64,000 nt of DNA from Actinomycetota bacterium (GTDB taxonomy: Bacteria; Actinomycetota; Acidimicrobiia; Acidimicrobiales; Ilumatobacteraceae). Below, one piece after another: positions 32,482-42,579 of the stretch. Position 1 is the stretch's first letter. Every line of letters starts with the position of its first letter. Under the pieces are notes generated by a model, which worked only from the letters and a program-made list of their open reading frames with translations, searched no databases and had not been told where the DNA came from. The position numbers were made by a program, and so were the translations under genes. The stretch spans positions 62,001 to 126,000 of the forward strand of contig JAUSLV010000002.1 of NCBI GenBank assembly GCA_030645495.1, in the 5' to 3' direction.

Positions 32482-33318
32482 TCAGCGCAGGGCGCGCACG
32501 AGCGCTTGGGCGATCAACGTGACGGCGAACAGCCCGATCGCGAAGAGCACGATCGTGCCACCGGGTGGCGTGTCGAGGTAGTACGACGCGACCACCCCCG
32601 ACACGGAGACGACGGCACCCACCAGAATGCCGGCGAGGTACGTGGAGCGGAAGCTGCGCGTGACCAGTTGCGCCGCGGCCACTGGCACCACCATCAAGGC
32701 GCTCACCAGCAACACGCCCACCACTCGCATCGAGATCACGACGGTCAGCGCGCTCAACACCGCGAGGGTGAGGTTCAGCGGCACCACCGGCAGGCCGCTG
32801 GCGCGAGCGAACTCTTCGTCGCTGCTCACCGTGAACAGCGCCGGCCCGAGCGCCACCGTCACCGTCATCACCACGACCGCCAACACTCCGAAGGTCACGA
32901 GGTCGGAGGTGGAGGTGGTGGTGATGCTGCCGAACAGGTACTGGTTGAGGCTGCGCCCTCCGGCCGGCGCGCGACTCACCAACACCACGCCACCGGCGAT
33001 GCCGCCGTAGAACAGGATCGCCAACGCCATCTCGGCAACGGCCTCACGACGCGATCGGATCAGTTCGAGCACCACGGCCCCGATGACGGCGGTGATCAGC
33101 GCCACGAACACCGGCGCACGGTCGAGCACCAGGCCCAGTGCCACGCCGGTGACCGCGACATGGCCGAGGCCGTCGCCGATGAGGGCGAGGCGGCGCTGCA
33201 CCAGGAACACACCGGTGGCGGGCGCGGCGAGGCCCACCAGCACTGCGGCCACGAGGGCGCGGCGCATGAAGTCGTAGTCGAGCACTTCGATGGACAGCAG
33301 TGCGGCCGACGCGCTCAC
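32482..33318 (-). CDS. znuB: Zinc/manganese ABC permease (ZnuB type)
   Basis: 278 residues with about eight membrane helices (ALVAAVLVGLAAPATGVFLVQRRLA; GDGLGHVAVTGVALGL). It belongs to the ABC-3 family. The GTG at 33316-33318 overlaps the znuC stop by 4 nt (GTGA). It is third in znuA-znuC-znuB. Confidence 0.9.
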   Translation of the reverse strand: MSASAALLSIEVLDYDFMRRALVAAVLVGLAAPATGVFLVQRRLALIGDGLGHVAVTGVALGLVLDRAPVFVALITAVIGAVVLELIRSRREAVAEMALAILFYGGIAGGVVLVSRAPAGGRSLNQYLFGSITTTSTSDLVTFGVLAVVVMTVTVALGPALFTVSSDEEFARASGLPVVPLNLTLAVLSALTVVISMRVVGVLLVSALMVVPVAAAQLVTRSFRSTYLAGILVGAVVSVSGVVASYYLDTPPGGTIVLFAIGLFAVTLIAQALVRALR

Positions 33319-34112
33319 GGCAGCAACCCCAGGCGTGGGCGCTGTTCGTGGTCGCCGCTGTGGTGATGGTCGTGACCGCCGTGCGGGTCGGGGTCGTCGG
33401 GCATCGAGGCGGGGCGTTGCCCCGGGGGACCGTCGTACAGGACCTCGCCGTTGTCGATGCACACCGAGCGGGTGACGACCCCTTCGAGCGGGCCCACCTC
33501 GTGCAGCACCACGATCAGCGTGACCCCGTTGGCCGCGAGGTCGCGGAAGGTGGCGGCGAGCGCCTCTTGGCTCTCGTGGTCGACACCCGCGAACGGCTCG
33601 TCGAGCACCAGCACCTCGGCATCGCCGGCGAGCGCGCGAGCGACCAGCGCGCGTCGCTGCTGGCCGCCCGACAGCTGGCGCACGGGAGTGCGCCGCCGCT
33701 CGTCGAGGCCGACCGTGCGGATCGCTCGCGCGACGGCGCGGCGATCCGCGGCGCGGTAACGGCCCAGCAGGCCGATGCGCGCCACCCGACCGGACCGCAC
33801 CACCTCGTCGAGCGTGGCCGGTACGGGCGAGGCGGCCAGCTCGCGCTGCGGCACGTAGCCCACACGCCAGCGTTCGCGGAACGACGCCATCGGCCGGCCG
33901 AACCACTCCACCTCGCCGCCGAGGTGATCGATCAGCCCCAACATGCCTTTGATGATCGTCGACTTGCCCGAGCCGTTGGCACCGAGCAGGGCCACCACTT
34001 CACCGGCCTGCACCACGAGGTCGGCACGCGCGGCCACCACGCCTTCGTAACCGAAGCCGGCGCCCACGAGACGCACGACGGGCACGGGCGGCAGCGCCTC
34101 AGGTTGCGTCAC
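33315..34112 (-). CDS. znuC: Zinc/manganese ABC ATPase (ZnuC type)
   Basis: 265 residues. Walker A LLGANGSGKSTIIKG, signature LSGGQQRRALVARAL, Walker B VLVLDEPFAGVD. The His-rich C-terminal tail (PHGGHDHHHSGDHEQ) supports zinc. The GTG at 34110-34112 overlaps the znuA stop by 4 nt. Confidence 0.93.
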   Translation of the reverse strand: MTQPEALPPVPVVRLVGAGFGYEGVVAARADLVVQAGEVVALLGANGSGKSTIIKGMLGLIDHLGGEVEWFGRPMASFRERWRVGYVPQRELAASPVPATLDEVVRSGRVARIGLLGRYRAADRRAVARAIRTVGLDERRRTPVRQLSGGQQRRALVARALAGDAEVLVLDEPFAGVDHESQEALAATFRDLAANGVTLIVVLHEVGPLEGVVTRSVCIDNGEVLYDGPPGQRPASMPDDPDPHGGHDHHHSGDHEQRPRLGLLP

Positions 34113-35065
34113 GCGCAGCGCTGACCGGAGCGCAGGCTCGTCAGGTTCGACCTCATCACCTCGAAATAGTTGCTCCCCGCAGACCTGTCTGACAAGCCCT
34201 CGAGCGGATCGAGCACGGCGGTGGTGGCGCCGGTCTCGTCGGCGACGGTTTCGGCGATCGCCGGATCGACCAGCGTCTCGTAGTAGATCGTGGTCACGTC
34301 GTTGGCGCTCACGAAGTCGGCAACCTCGGCCAGCTGTGCCGGTGAGGGCTCTTCCTCGGGGGTCAGGCCGCTGATGCCGAGCTGCTCGAAGCCGTATCGC
34401 TGTGCCAGGTACCCGAAGGACGTGTGGCTGGTGACGAGGTGGGTGTCGGTGCACGATTCGAGGCCGGCGGTGAACTCGGCGTCCAACCTTTCCAGCTCGC
34501 TGCGCAGCTTGATCGCGTTGGTGGTGAAGTCGGCGGCGTGCTCGGGGTTGAGCTCGGCGAGGCGTTCGGCAACCGCGTCGGCCACATCGGCCAGGCGGGT
34601 GGGGTCGAGCCAGAAGTGAGGGTCGACGCCGTCGTGATCGCCTGCCTGCTCGTCGCCCGCCCCTGCGGAGAGGTCGAGCCGGGCCGCCTCGCTGATGTCG
34701 AACGCCTGGCCACCGGCCACGCTGTCGACGGCCTCGTCGACCGCCGGGGCGAAGCCGGCGAGGTACACCACCAGCCGGGCATCCTGCAGCGCGGCGGTGT
34801 CTTTCGGCGTCAGCTCGAGGTCGTGGGGTTCGGTGCCCGCCGGGGTGAGGTTCGACACCTGCACCAGCTCGCCACCGACCTGCTGCACCACGAACTGCAG
34901 TGGGTAGAACGACGCGATCACGTCGATCGCATCGCCGCTGGTGTCGGAACCCGCCGAGCTGTCGTTGCCACACCCGGCCACGAGCAGCGCCGCCGCGGCG
35001 ACGAGGGCGCCAGCGCGACGCACCGAAGTGCGCCGGCGTGAGGTGACATCGGGGGTGAGGCGCAT
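34109..35065 (-). CDS. znuA: Zinc/manganese ABC solute-binding lipoprotein (ZnuA type)
   Basis: 318 residues, cluster A-I binding protein. Lipobox LLVAGC (Cys32). His ligand in TEPHDLELTP, a His-rich loop (GDHDGVDPHFWLDP) and HTSFGYLAQRYG. The ATG at 35063-35065 is chosen over an upstream GTG because it gives a normal signal peptide. The upstream region holds a putative Zur-type operator overlapping the end of the DUF808 gene. Confidence 0.92.
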   Translation of the reverse strand: MRLTPDVTSRRRTSVRRAGALVAAAALLVAGCGNDSSAGSDTSGDAIDVIASFYPLQFVVQQVGGELVQVSNLTPAGTEPHDLELTPKDTAALQDARLVVYLAGFAPAVDEAVDSVAGGQAFDISEAARLDLSAGAGDEQAGDHDGVDPHFWLDPTRLADVADAVAERLAELNPEHAADFTTNAIKLRSELERLDAEFTAGLESCTDTHLVTSHTSFGYLAQRYGFEQLGISGLTPEEEPSPAQLAEVADFVSANDVTTIYYETLVDPAIAETVADETGATTAVLDPLEGLSDRSAGSNYFEVMRSNLTSLRSGQRCA

Positions 35066-35090
35066 GGTCTGGATCACGTCCCCCACGATA

Positions 35091-36038
<948 letters not shown>

Positions 36039-36087
36039 CAGCAACCTCCATCTCGCGCGAGCACCCGGGCAAGCTATCCGGCCGTGA

Positions 36088-36327
36088 GGGGTCGACGTCA
36101 CGTTCCGCCTCGACCCGTTGCGCGGCGGCACCTCGTACGAGGTGGCCAAGCAGATGCTGCTGCCGGTCACGCAGCTGCCGCGGCTGGGCGACTGCTGGCC
36201 GGCCTGGTTCGATCCCGCCGACCCGACGAAGTTCGCCGTGGGCGTGCCCAGCGCGATCACCCCCGAGCAGCTGGCGATCTTCCGCGAGTTCGGGATCGTC
36301 ACGCCCTTCACCCAACAACTGGGCTGA
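36088..36327 (+). pseudogene. Truncated relative of a small beta-barrel secretion-type protein
   Basis: About 79 open codons from just after a stop at 36085. The text (LDPLRGGTSYEVAKQMLL, then LPRLGDCWPAWFDPADPTKFAVGVP) matches the recurring pattern of small actinobacterial beta-rich proteins with VDPADPSKV. No normal start codon or ribosome site is present; only TTG at 36118 is available. I read it as the 3' remnant of a longer gene. The 200 bp after it (36340-36540) are extremely GC-rich and hold palindromic copy 1. Confidence 0.4.
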
Positions 36328-36390
36328 GGGCGGCGAGCGCGCCGGTCGCGGTCGCGGGCCGGGCGAGCGCGCCGGTCGCGGGCGCGGCGC

Positions 36391-36491
36391 GGGCGATCCC
36401 GCGCCCGCGGGCGCGCTTCCTACCCGCCACGCGTATGAAGCGCGCCCGTGGGCGCTGGGGTGGTCACGCGCGGGCCGAATCGCGCCCGACC
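36391..36491. repeat. Dispersed palindromic element, copy 1
   Basis: A hairpin with arms GCCCGCGGGCGCGCTTC (36403-36419) and GAAGCGCGCCCGTGGGC (36437-36453), one G-T wobble, around a 17-nt loop CTACCCGCCACGCGTAT. It shares flanks (GGGC.ATCCCGC and GCGGGCCGAATCGCGCCCGACC-like tail, shortened here) with copies at 48.15 and 56.7 kb. Confidence 0.9.
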
Positions 36492-36543
36492 AGTGGTGGG
36501 GCCGGGCGCGGCGCAGGTCGGGCCGGTGCCGCGGGCCGGGCGG

Positions 36544-37983
36544 TTACAGCGTGGCGGCGGCGTCGGCACCCAGTGACGCGCCGCGCTCGAAGGCCTGCAT
36601 GTCGAGGGCCAGCATCGCGCGGTGGCCGCTGAGCGAGGCACGGATGGCGGCGAGGAATGTGTCCTTGGGGAACATCTGCGTCACGCCCTGCAGCGCGCCG
36701 AGAGCGACGATGTTCTTCACCACCGCAGAACCCAACTCCTTGGCCACACCGGTGAACGGCACCGCCACCACGCGCACGCCGGCCGCGATGGTGTCGGGTA
36801 GCTCGGTGATCACCGAGCTGTCGTAGAGGATCACGCCGTCGGGGCGCACGGTGGGGCCGAACTTGGCCAGGCTGGGTGCGTTGAAGGCCACCAGCACGTG
36901 CGGGTGCGGCGCCGCGGGCGACAGCACTTCCTTGGCGGCGAGGTGCACGTCGGCGTAGCTCGTGCCGCCGCGCGACTCGGGGCCGTAGCTGGGGATGTAG
37001 GTGGAATCGAAGCCTTCGGCGATCGCCGCGCGGGTGATGAGCATCGCCGCGGTCTGTGCGCCGTCGCCGCCCGCTCCGGCCAGCTTGAGGCTCACGTCGT
37101 CGGGGTCGAGGTGCGTGGGGAAGCCGGTGGCGAAGCGTTCGGGGTTCTCGGTGGTGGTGCCCAGCACCTTCAGCATCAGCTCGGGGTCGAAGCTGGGCGT
37201 GGGCATCGTGGGGTAGTGCGGGCCGTCGCTGGTGTCCTTCAGCACGCCCAGCGGAAACACCGGTTCCATGTTGTCGCGCACCCACAACTCGGCGTCCTCG
37301 GGGCTCAGCTTGAGGTGCGTGGGGCATTCCGCGAGCACTTCGATGAACGCGAACCCCACGCCGTTCACCTGCATCTCCAGCGCCTTCTTGATCGAGCGGC
37401 GAGCGTGCGTGCGGTGCTTGTTGTCGTACAGCGCGACCCGCTCCACGAACACCGGGCCGTCGAGGCCGGCGATCATCTCGGCCACCTTCAGCGGCTGGCC
37501 GGCGAACAGGTTGCGGCCGGTGGGGGTGGTGGTGGTGCGTTGGCCGTTGAGCGTGGTGGGCGCCATCTGGCCGCCGGTCATCCCGTAGATCGCGTTGTTG
37601 GCGAAGATGACGGTGATCGGAATGCCCATCTGCGCGGTGCTGATGATCTCGGCGAGGCCGATGGACGCGAGGTCGCCGTCGCCTTGGTAGCAGATGACGA
37701 TCGAGTCAGGGTTGGCGGTCTTGTGGCCAAGGCCGACGGCGGGCGCGCGGCCGTGCGCAGCCTGCGTGTTGCCCACGTCGAAGTAGTAGTAGCTGAACAC
37801 CGAGCAGCCCACGGGCGACACGAGCACGGTGCGGTCCTTCACACCCAGTTCGTCGATCGCCTCGGCGAGGTACTTCTGCGCCAGGCCGTGCCCGCAGCCG
37901 GGGCAGTAGGTGGTGGCGTGCGCGTGCAGGCCGGCGGCGTGGTCGTGGCGCTCGAACTGTCGGTAGAACACTGACGACGGCAT
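36544..37983 (-). CDS. 2-oxoacid:ferredoxin oxidoreductase, beta and gamma domains fused
   Basis: 479 residues. Residues 20-230 are the thiamine-diphosphate beta part (YCPGCGHGL, GDGDLASIG, FANNAIYGMTGGQ); residues 300-475 are the gamma part (LAGAGGDGAQTAAMLI, SYGPESRGGTSYADVHL). It starts 1 nt after the alpha gene stop. The pair decarboxylates a 2-oxoacid to an acyl-CoA and reduces ferredoxin. The substrate (2-oxoglutarate, 2-oxoisovalerate or pyruvate) cannot be told from sequence alone. KorB and gamma domains are commonly separate, so the fusion is a point of interest. Confidence 0.9.
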   Translation of the reverse strand: MPSSVFYRQFERHDHAAGLHAHATTYCPGCGHGLAQKYLAEAIDELGVKDRTVLVSPVGCSVFSYYYFDVGNTQAAHGRAPAVGLGHKTANPDSIVICYQGDGDLASIGLAEIISTAQMGIPITVIFANNAIYGMTGGQMAPTTLNGQRTTTTPTGRNLFAGQPLKVAEMIAGLDGPVFVERVALYDNKHRTHARRSIKKALEMQVNGVGFAFIEVLAECPTHLKLSPEDAELWVRDNMEPVFPLGVLKDTSDGPHYPTMPTPSFDPELMLKVLGTTTENPERFATGFPTHLDPDDVSLKLAGAGGDGAQTAAMLITRAAIAEGFDSTYIPSYGPESRGGTSYADVHLAAKEVLSPAAPHPHVLVAFNAPSLAKFGPTVRPDGVILYDSSVITELPDTIAAGVRVVAVPFTGVAKELGSAVVKNIVALGALQGVTQMFPKDTFLAAIRASLSGHRAMLALDMQAFERGASLGADAAATL

Positions 37984-37984
37984 C

Positions 37985-39406
37985 TCAGCGCACCTCTCTC
38001 TCGCTCGAGTTCGGCAAGGTCAGCACGTGATCGACGATCTCGCTCACCGAGGGCAACACTCCGCCTTGGCGGCGCACATGGCTGAGCGGTGGCGTGGGTA
38101 GGTCGGCGTGGCTGAGCGCGAGGCGCAGCTCGTCCTCCAGTTGACCGCTGCTCGCCTCCACCACCACGACGCGGCGGGCGTTCGGTAGCACCGTGCGCAG
38201 CGCGTCGATCGGGAACGGCCACAGCGTGATCGGGCGGAACAGCCCCGCCTTCACGCCCTTCGCGCGCAGCTCTTTCACCGCGCCCTTGGCCGCTTGAGCC
38301 GGCGTGTTGCACGCCACCAGCACCACCTCGGCGTCGTCGCAGCGGTGCAGGTCGGCGCGCTGTTCGGCGGCGCTCATGCGGGCGTACTTCGCGTCGAGCG
38401 CCTGGTTGTGCGCCTCGAGGCCGGCCTCGCTGAGCTCGATCGAGCAGATCAGGTTGCCGCGGTGCGACTGGTCGCCCCACACGGCCCACTCGGGGATGCC
38501 GGGCACCACCATGTGATCGGGCAGGTGCACCTTGCCGGTCATCTGCCCGAGGTAGCCGTCGCCGAGGATCACCACCGGGTTGCGGTACTTGAACGCCAGC
38601 TCGAAGGCCAGCATGCTGCAGTCGAGCATCTCTTGCGGGGTGGCCGGGGCGAGCACGATCGCTTGCGTGTTGCCGTGGCCCAGGCCGCGGCACGCCAGCT
38701 TGATGTCGGACTGCTCGGGAGCGATGTTGCCCAGGCCGGGGCCGCCGCGCATGATGTTGACGAACACGGCCGGCACCTCGGCACCGATCAGGTAGCTCAC
38801 GCCTTCCAGCATCAGGCTGAAGCCGGGCGAGCTGGTGAACGTCATGCACCGCTTCCCTGCTCCCCCGGCGCCGTACATCATGTTGACCGTGGCCACTTCG
38901 CTGACCGCTTGCACGAACACGCCGTCGAGCGCGGGTTGCACCTTCGCCATCAGTTCGGCGCCTTCGGTGGACGGCGTGATCGGGTAGCCATACACGTGGC
39001 GGCAGCCGGCCAGCACGGCGCCCACGGCCGCGGCGTAGGTGCCCTTCATCACCATCGTGGTGCGCTCGGGCAGCGGCACGGTGACGTCGGGCTGCGGGAT
39101 CGGGGTAGGTGCGTCGAACGGTCGCGGGCCACCCAGGTGCGCGGGGTCCATCAGCTCGAACGCCACTTCCTCACCTTCGGGTCGCATGCCGAACGGCTCG
39201 GGGCAGGCGTCGATGCACAGGCCGCAGTGGTTGCAGCGCTCGAGATCGAGCACCACCGGCACCAGGCCGGTGAGCGGGTTGATCTCGGTGCCCAGCGCGA
39301 TGCAGTCCTTGGTGCACGAGTCGATGCAGCGCCCGCAGCCCTTGCAATACTCGGGCAGCAGCATGGGTTCGGGCTTGTTGACGATCGTGGTCACACGCGT
39401 CTCCAT
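37985..39406 (-). CDS. 2-oxoacid:ferredoxin oxidoreductase, ferredoxin plus alpha domain
   Basis: 473 residues. N-terminal ferredoxin with CKGCGRCIDSC and CNHCGLCIDAC (two [4Fe-4S] clusters, about 21-75), then the alpha/pyrimidine-binding part (GYPITPSTEGAEL, VFVQAVSEVATVN, TFTSSPGFSLMLEG). The ATG at 39404-39406 has GGAGGTG 6 nt upstream; an in-frame ATG at 39433 is less likely. It precedes the beta-gamma gene with a 1-nt gap, so the enzyme is two polypeptides. Confidence 0.9.
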   Translation of the reverse strand: METRVTTIVNKPEPMLLPEYCKGCGRCIDSCTKDCIALGTEINPLTGLVPVVLDLERCNHCGLCIDACPEPFGMRPEGEEVAFELMDPAHLGGPRPFDAPTPIPQPDVTVPLPERTTMVMKGTYAAAVGAVLAGCRHVYGYPITPSTEGAELMAKVQPALDGVFVQAVSEVATVNMMYGAGGAGKRCMTFTSSPGFSLMLEGVSYLIGAEVPAVFVNIMRGGPGLGNIAPEQSDIKLACRGLGHGNTQAIVLAPATPQEMLDCSMLAFELAFKYRNPVVILGDGYLGQMTGKVHLPDHMVVPGIPEWAVWGDQSHRGNLICSIELSEAGLEAHNQALDAKYARMSAAEQRADLHRCDDAEVVLVACNTPAQAAKGAVKELRAKGVKAGLFRPITLWPFPIDALRTVLPNARRVVVVEASSGQLEDELRLALSHADLPTPPLSHVRRQGGVLPSVSEIVDHVLTLPNSSEREVR

Positions 39407-39585
39407 TTCAGGCACCTCCAGAGCAGCGGGCATCGTTGACACCGGTTCTGAACGCGGGCATGTGGTTCCGTGCCCTGATCCTGCGCCTCGGGGCGGTCGC
39501 GCGACTAGTGCCACTCGGGCCGACCGGCTTGTGCCTTTGTGCCCTTTTTGATCGTGCTCACCTTCCGAGTGGGCGGCGCCTCCCC

Positions 39586-41067
39586 CTACGGTGCAGCGGT
39601 GGCCAGTGGTCGCAGCAACGCGTCGAGCGCCTCGGCGATATCGGGGTGCAGGTGGTCGTTCTCGACCCACGCGGCGATGTCCTTGCGCAGCTCCTTCGCC
39701 TTGTTGCGTCGGTCCTTCGACGAGTCCTCGGCCAGCAGCGATCGCAGCGCGTCTGCGAGCGCCGGGCCGGCGGAGCCGACGAGCGTCGGGTCGCTGTCGA
39801 GTTGTGCGAGGAACACGGTCAGATCAGTGGTTCGCGCGAACCCGGGGATGATCTCGTCGGCAGCCATGGTGGTGGTGGTCGTGGCGGTGGTGGCGGATGG
39901 GTCGCTCTTGTCGCCGAACAACGCCGACCCGCCGACCGCGCCTGCCGCCACCAGCAACAGCACGGCGAGCACGCTCCACCCCGCCCAGCTGCGGCGACCC
40001 GGGTCGGCCGGCCGCTGCTGGGCGGCCCGGGCAGTGAAGGCCTGGCCCTGCGGCGTCGCCATCGGTGTCGGCTGCGTGGCCGGTGCCATCGGCGCGGCGA
40101 GCGGGCCCGGGTCGGCCGACACGTGGGCCGCCACGTGTCCGGTCCAGACCTGTGTGTCGCCCGACCGGATGCCGATCATCGGTTGTGGCGACAGGTCCAC
40201 GACCTGTGTGCTGATCAACGACTCGGGCGACGCACCGCTGGGAGGCTCCCACGAGTTCGCCAGGTCGGCCGACATCTCCGTCGCCGACGGGTAGCGATCG
40301 GCGGGGTCAGTGGCGAGCGCGCGAGCAACGGTTGCGGCCAGGGCGGGCGACACCTCGGGGCGCAGCACGCGCACGTCGGGTGCCGGCAGTGATTGTTGGA
40401 TGAGCGCGGCCACGACCGCCGGATCGGAGCCGAACGGCGTGCGCCCCGTCAGCATCTCGAACAGCAACGTGCCCATCGCGTACACGTCGGTCGCTGCCGT
40501 GGAAGTTCCTCCCGCAGCTTGTTCGGGTGCGAGATAGCGGGGAGTGCCGATCACGGTGCCGAGGCGAGTGACCGTCGCGTCCAGCTCGTCGAACCGTTTG
40601 GCGATGCCGAAGTCGGCGAGCTTGACGTCGCCGTCGGCACCGATCAGCACATTGGCGGGCTTCACGTCGCGATGCACGATGCCGGCAGCGTGCGCGGCCG
40701 CCAGAGCGGACAGCACCTGTCCGGCGATGCGCGTCGCCTCGCCGATCGCGAGTGTGCCGTTGGCGGCCAGATGTTCGGCGAGCGACGGACCGTCGACGAG
40801 TTCCATCACGATGTAGAGCTCGCCGTCTGCCTCACCCGCATCGAACACGGTGACGGCGTGGCGATGGTGGAATGCTGCGGACGTCGGCCCTTCGCGAAGG
40901 AACCGCTCGCGTCCACCCGAGTCGGCCGAGGCAGCCAGCCGCGAGTCGAGCAACTTGATGGCGACCTGGCGGTCGAGGCGCTCGTCACGCGCCGCGAACA
41001 CCCGCGCGCTGCCACCGGCACCGAGTTGGTGACTGAGCTCATAGCGATCTGCGATCCGACGCGTCAT
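39586..41067 (-). CDS. PknB-type Ser/Thr protein kinase
   Basis: 493 residues. N-terminal kinase (about 12-265): GAGGSARVFAARD, VAIKLL, HRDVKPANVLI, DFGIAK and the APEQ motif. A proline-rich linker and one membrane helix (about 365-385) lead to a 100-residue extracytoplasmic tail that contains no PASTA domains. The tail (LDSDPTLVGSAGPALADALR) may sense a signal. ATG at 41065-41067. Confidence 0.92.
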   Translation of the reverse strand: MTRRIADRYELSHQLGAGGSARVFAARDERLDRQVAIKLLDSRLAASADSGGRERFLREGPTSAAFHHRHAVTVFDAGEADGELYIVMELVDGPSLAEHLAANGTLAIGEATRIAGQVLSALAAAHAAGIVHRDVKPANVLIGADGDVKLADFGIAKRFDELDATVTRLGTVIGTPRYLAPEQAAGGTSTAATDVYAMGTLLFEMLTGRTPFGSDPAVVAALIQQSLPAPDVRVLRPEVSPALAATVARALATDPADRYPSATEMSADLANSWEPPSGASPESLISTQVVDLSPQPMIGIRSGDTQVWTGHVAAHVSADPGPLAAPMAPATQPTPMATPQGQAFTARAAQQRPADPGRRSWAGWSVLAVLLLVAAGAVGGSALFGDKSDPSATTATTTTTMAADEIIPGFARTTDLTVFLAQLDSDPTLVGSAGPALADALRSLLAEDSSKDRRNKAKELRKDIAAWVENDHLHPDIAEALDALLRPLATAAP

Positions 41068-41198
41068 CAGTGGTGCTCTCGACCTGTTCACCCAGTCTGT
41101 GCCCGGTTCGACCAGATGTGAAACCTCCGCGAGCCGGGTGACTATTGTTCGTCGGCATTGCCGCGACGCACCCGAACCGGAGCGGCAGGGGGCACATC

Positions 41199-42299
41199 AT
41201 GGGGCTGATCATCGGCACGCGCAAGGGCGTGTTCTTCCTCGACGCCGACGCATCGCGTTCCACCTGGACGCTCGGCGAGCCGCACTTCCTGGGGCACATC
41301 GCCCAGCACGTGATGGTGGACCCGCGCAATGGCACGCGTGTGCTGGCGGCGATGCGCACCGGGCACCTGGGGCCGACGGTGTTCTTCAGCGACGACCGCG
41401 GCGCCACCTGGCACGAGGCCTCGCGCCCGCCCGCGTTCCACAGCGCTGAGCGGCTGGCGCGGTCGTTGACCGCCGTGTTCTGGCTGACCCCCGGGCACGC
41501 GTCCGAGCCGGGCGTGTGGTTCGCCGGCGGGTCGCCGCAGGGGCTGTTCACCAGCGCCGATGGTGGCGACACGTGGGCGCCGGTGGACGGCTGGAACGAC
41601 CACCCCAACTGGGAGACGTGGGCCGAGTGGCCAGAGCAGAACACGCCCGATGGTTCGATGCTGCACTCGGTGATCGTGGATCCGCGCGATCCGGCCCACA
41701 TGTACCTCGGGTTGTCCAGCGGCGGCGTGTTCGAAACCACCGACCGCGGCACCGACTGGCAGCCGTTGAACGCCGGCAGCGAGGCCACGTTCTTCCCCGA
41801 CCCGTACCCCGAGTTCGGGCAAGACCCGCACTGCGTGCGCCTGCACCCGCTGCAGCCCGATCGGCTGTACCAGCAGAACCACTGCGGCATCTACCGCATG
41901 GATCGCCCCGAGGGCCGGTGGCAGCGGATCGGGCTGGCGATGCCCACCGAGATCGGCGACATCGGGTTCCCGATCGAGTTGCACCCACGCGACCCCGACA
42001 CGGCGTGGGTGTTCCCGATGGACGGCACCGACGTGTGGCCGCGCACCAGCCCCGATGGCCGGCCGGCGGTGTACGTCACCCGCGACGCCGGCGGATCGTG
42101 GCGCCGGCTCGACAACGGACTGCCCGAGCGGGCGTGGTTCACGGTGAAGCGCCAAGCGATGACGGTGGATGACGGCGGGCCGGTGGGCGTGTACTTCGGC
42201 ACCACCAGCGGCGAGGTGTGGGCCAGCACCGACGAGGGCGACAGCTGGCGGTGCATCGCCCAGCACTTGCCCGAGATCTACTCGGTGGAGTGGGCTTGA
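41199..42299 (+). CDS. BNR-repeat glycosidase/photosystem-stability-like propeller
   Basis: 366 residues with several Asp-box/BNR repeats (SDDRGATWHE, SADGGDTWAP, TTDRGTDWQP, TRDAGGSWRR, STDEGDSWR), a sialidase/VPS10-type beta propeller. It has no clear signal peptide. The ATG at 41199 has GCAGGGGG upstream; an earlier ATG at 41145 is possible. Its stop overlaps the MoaD-type gene by 4 nt (TTGA). Confidence 0.88.
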   Translation: MGLIIGTRKGVFFLDADASRSTWTLGEPHFLGHIAQHVMVDPRNGTRVLAAMRTGHLGPTVFFSDDRGATWHEASRPPAFHSAERLARSLTAVFWLTPGHASEPGVWFAGGSPQGLFTSADGGDTWAPVDGWNDHPNWETWAEWPEQNTPDGSMLHSVIVDPRDPAHMYLGLSSGGVFETTDRGTDWQPLNAGSEATFFPDPYPEFGQDPHCVRLHPLQPDRLYQQNHCGIYRMDRPEGRWQRIGLAMPTEIGDIGFPIELHPRDPDTAWVFPMDGTDVWPRTSPDGRPAVYVTRDAGGSWRRLDNGLPERAWFTVKRQAMTVDDGGPVGVYFGTTSGEVWASTDEGDSWRCIAQHLPEIYSVEWA

Positions 42300-42556
42300 G
42301 GGTGCGCATCCCCACGCCACTGCGTTCGTACACGAACGGCGAGCCGGTGGTGCAGGCCACCGGCGGCACCGTCGACGAACTGCTGCGCGACCTCGACCGG
42401 CGGTACCCGGGCATCCGCTTCCGGATGGTCGACGAGCAGGGGCAGTTGCGCACGCACATGAAGGTGTTCGTGGGCGACGAGATGACGCGCGACCTCACGT
42501 CGGCGGTCGATCCGGCCAGCGAGGTGACGTTGATGCAAGCGTTGTCGGGCGGCTGA
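42296..42556 (+). CDS. ThiS/MoaD ubiquitin-like protein
   Basis: 86 residues, beta-grasp fold: RVRIPTPLRSYTNGEPVVQA, VDELLRDLDRRYPGI, ending ALSGG. The C-terminal GG is the thiocarboxylate site of sulfur carriers. The start is read as TTG at 42296 because TTGA overlaps the BNR stop and it restores the usual RVRIP start. MoaD/ThiS next to a BNR propeller is a recurring actinobacterial pair, likely a sulfur-carrier unit. Confidence 0.85.
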   Translation: MRVRIPTPLRSYTNGEPVVQATGGTVDELLRDLDRRYPGIRFRMVDEQGQLRTHMKVFVGDEMTRDLTSAVDPASEVTLMQALSGG

Positions 42557-42579
42557 CCGCTGCCATTCGACGGCTGCCG

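Noticed and set aside
39407-39585. Gap between kinase and ferredoxin oxidoreductase as a small gene
   Set aside because: No start with ribosome site and no family signal; left as intergenic.
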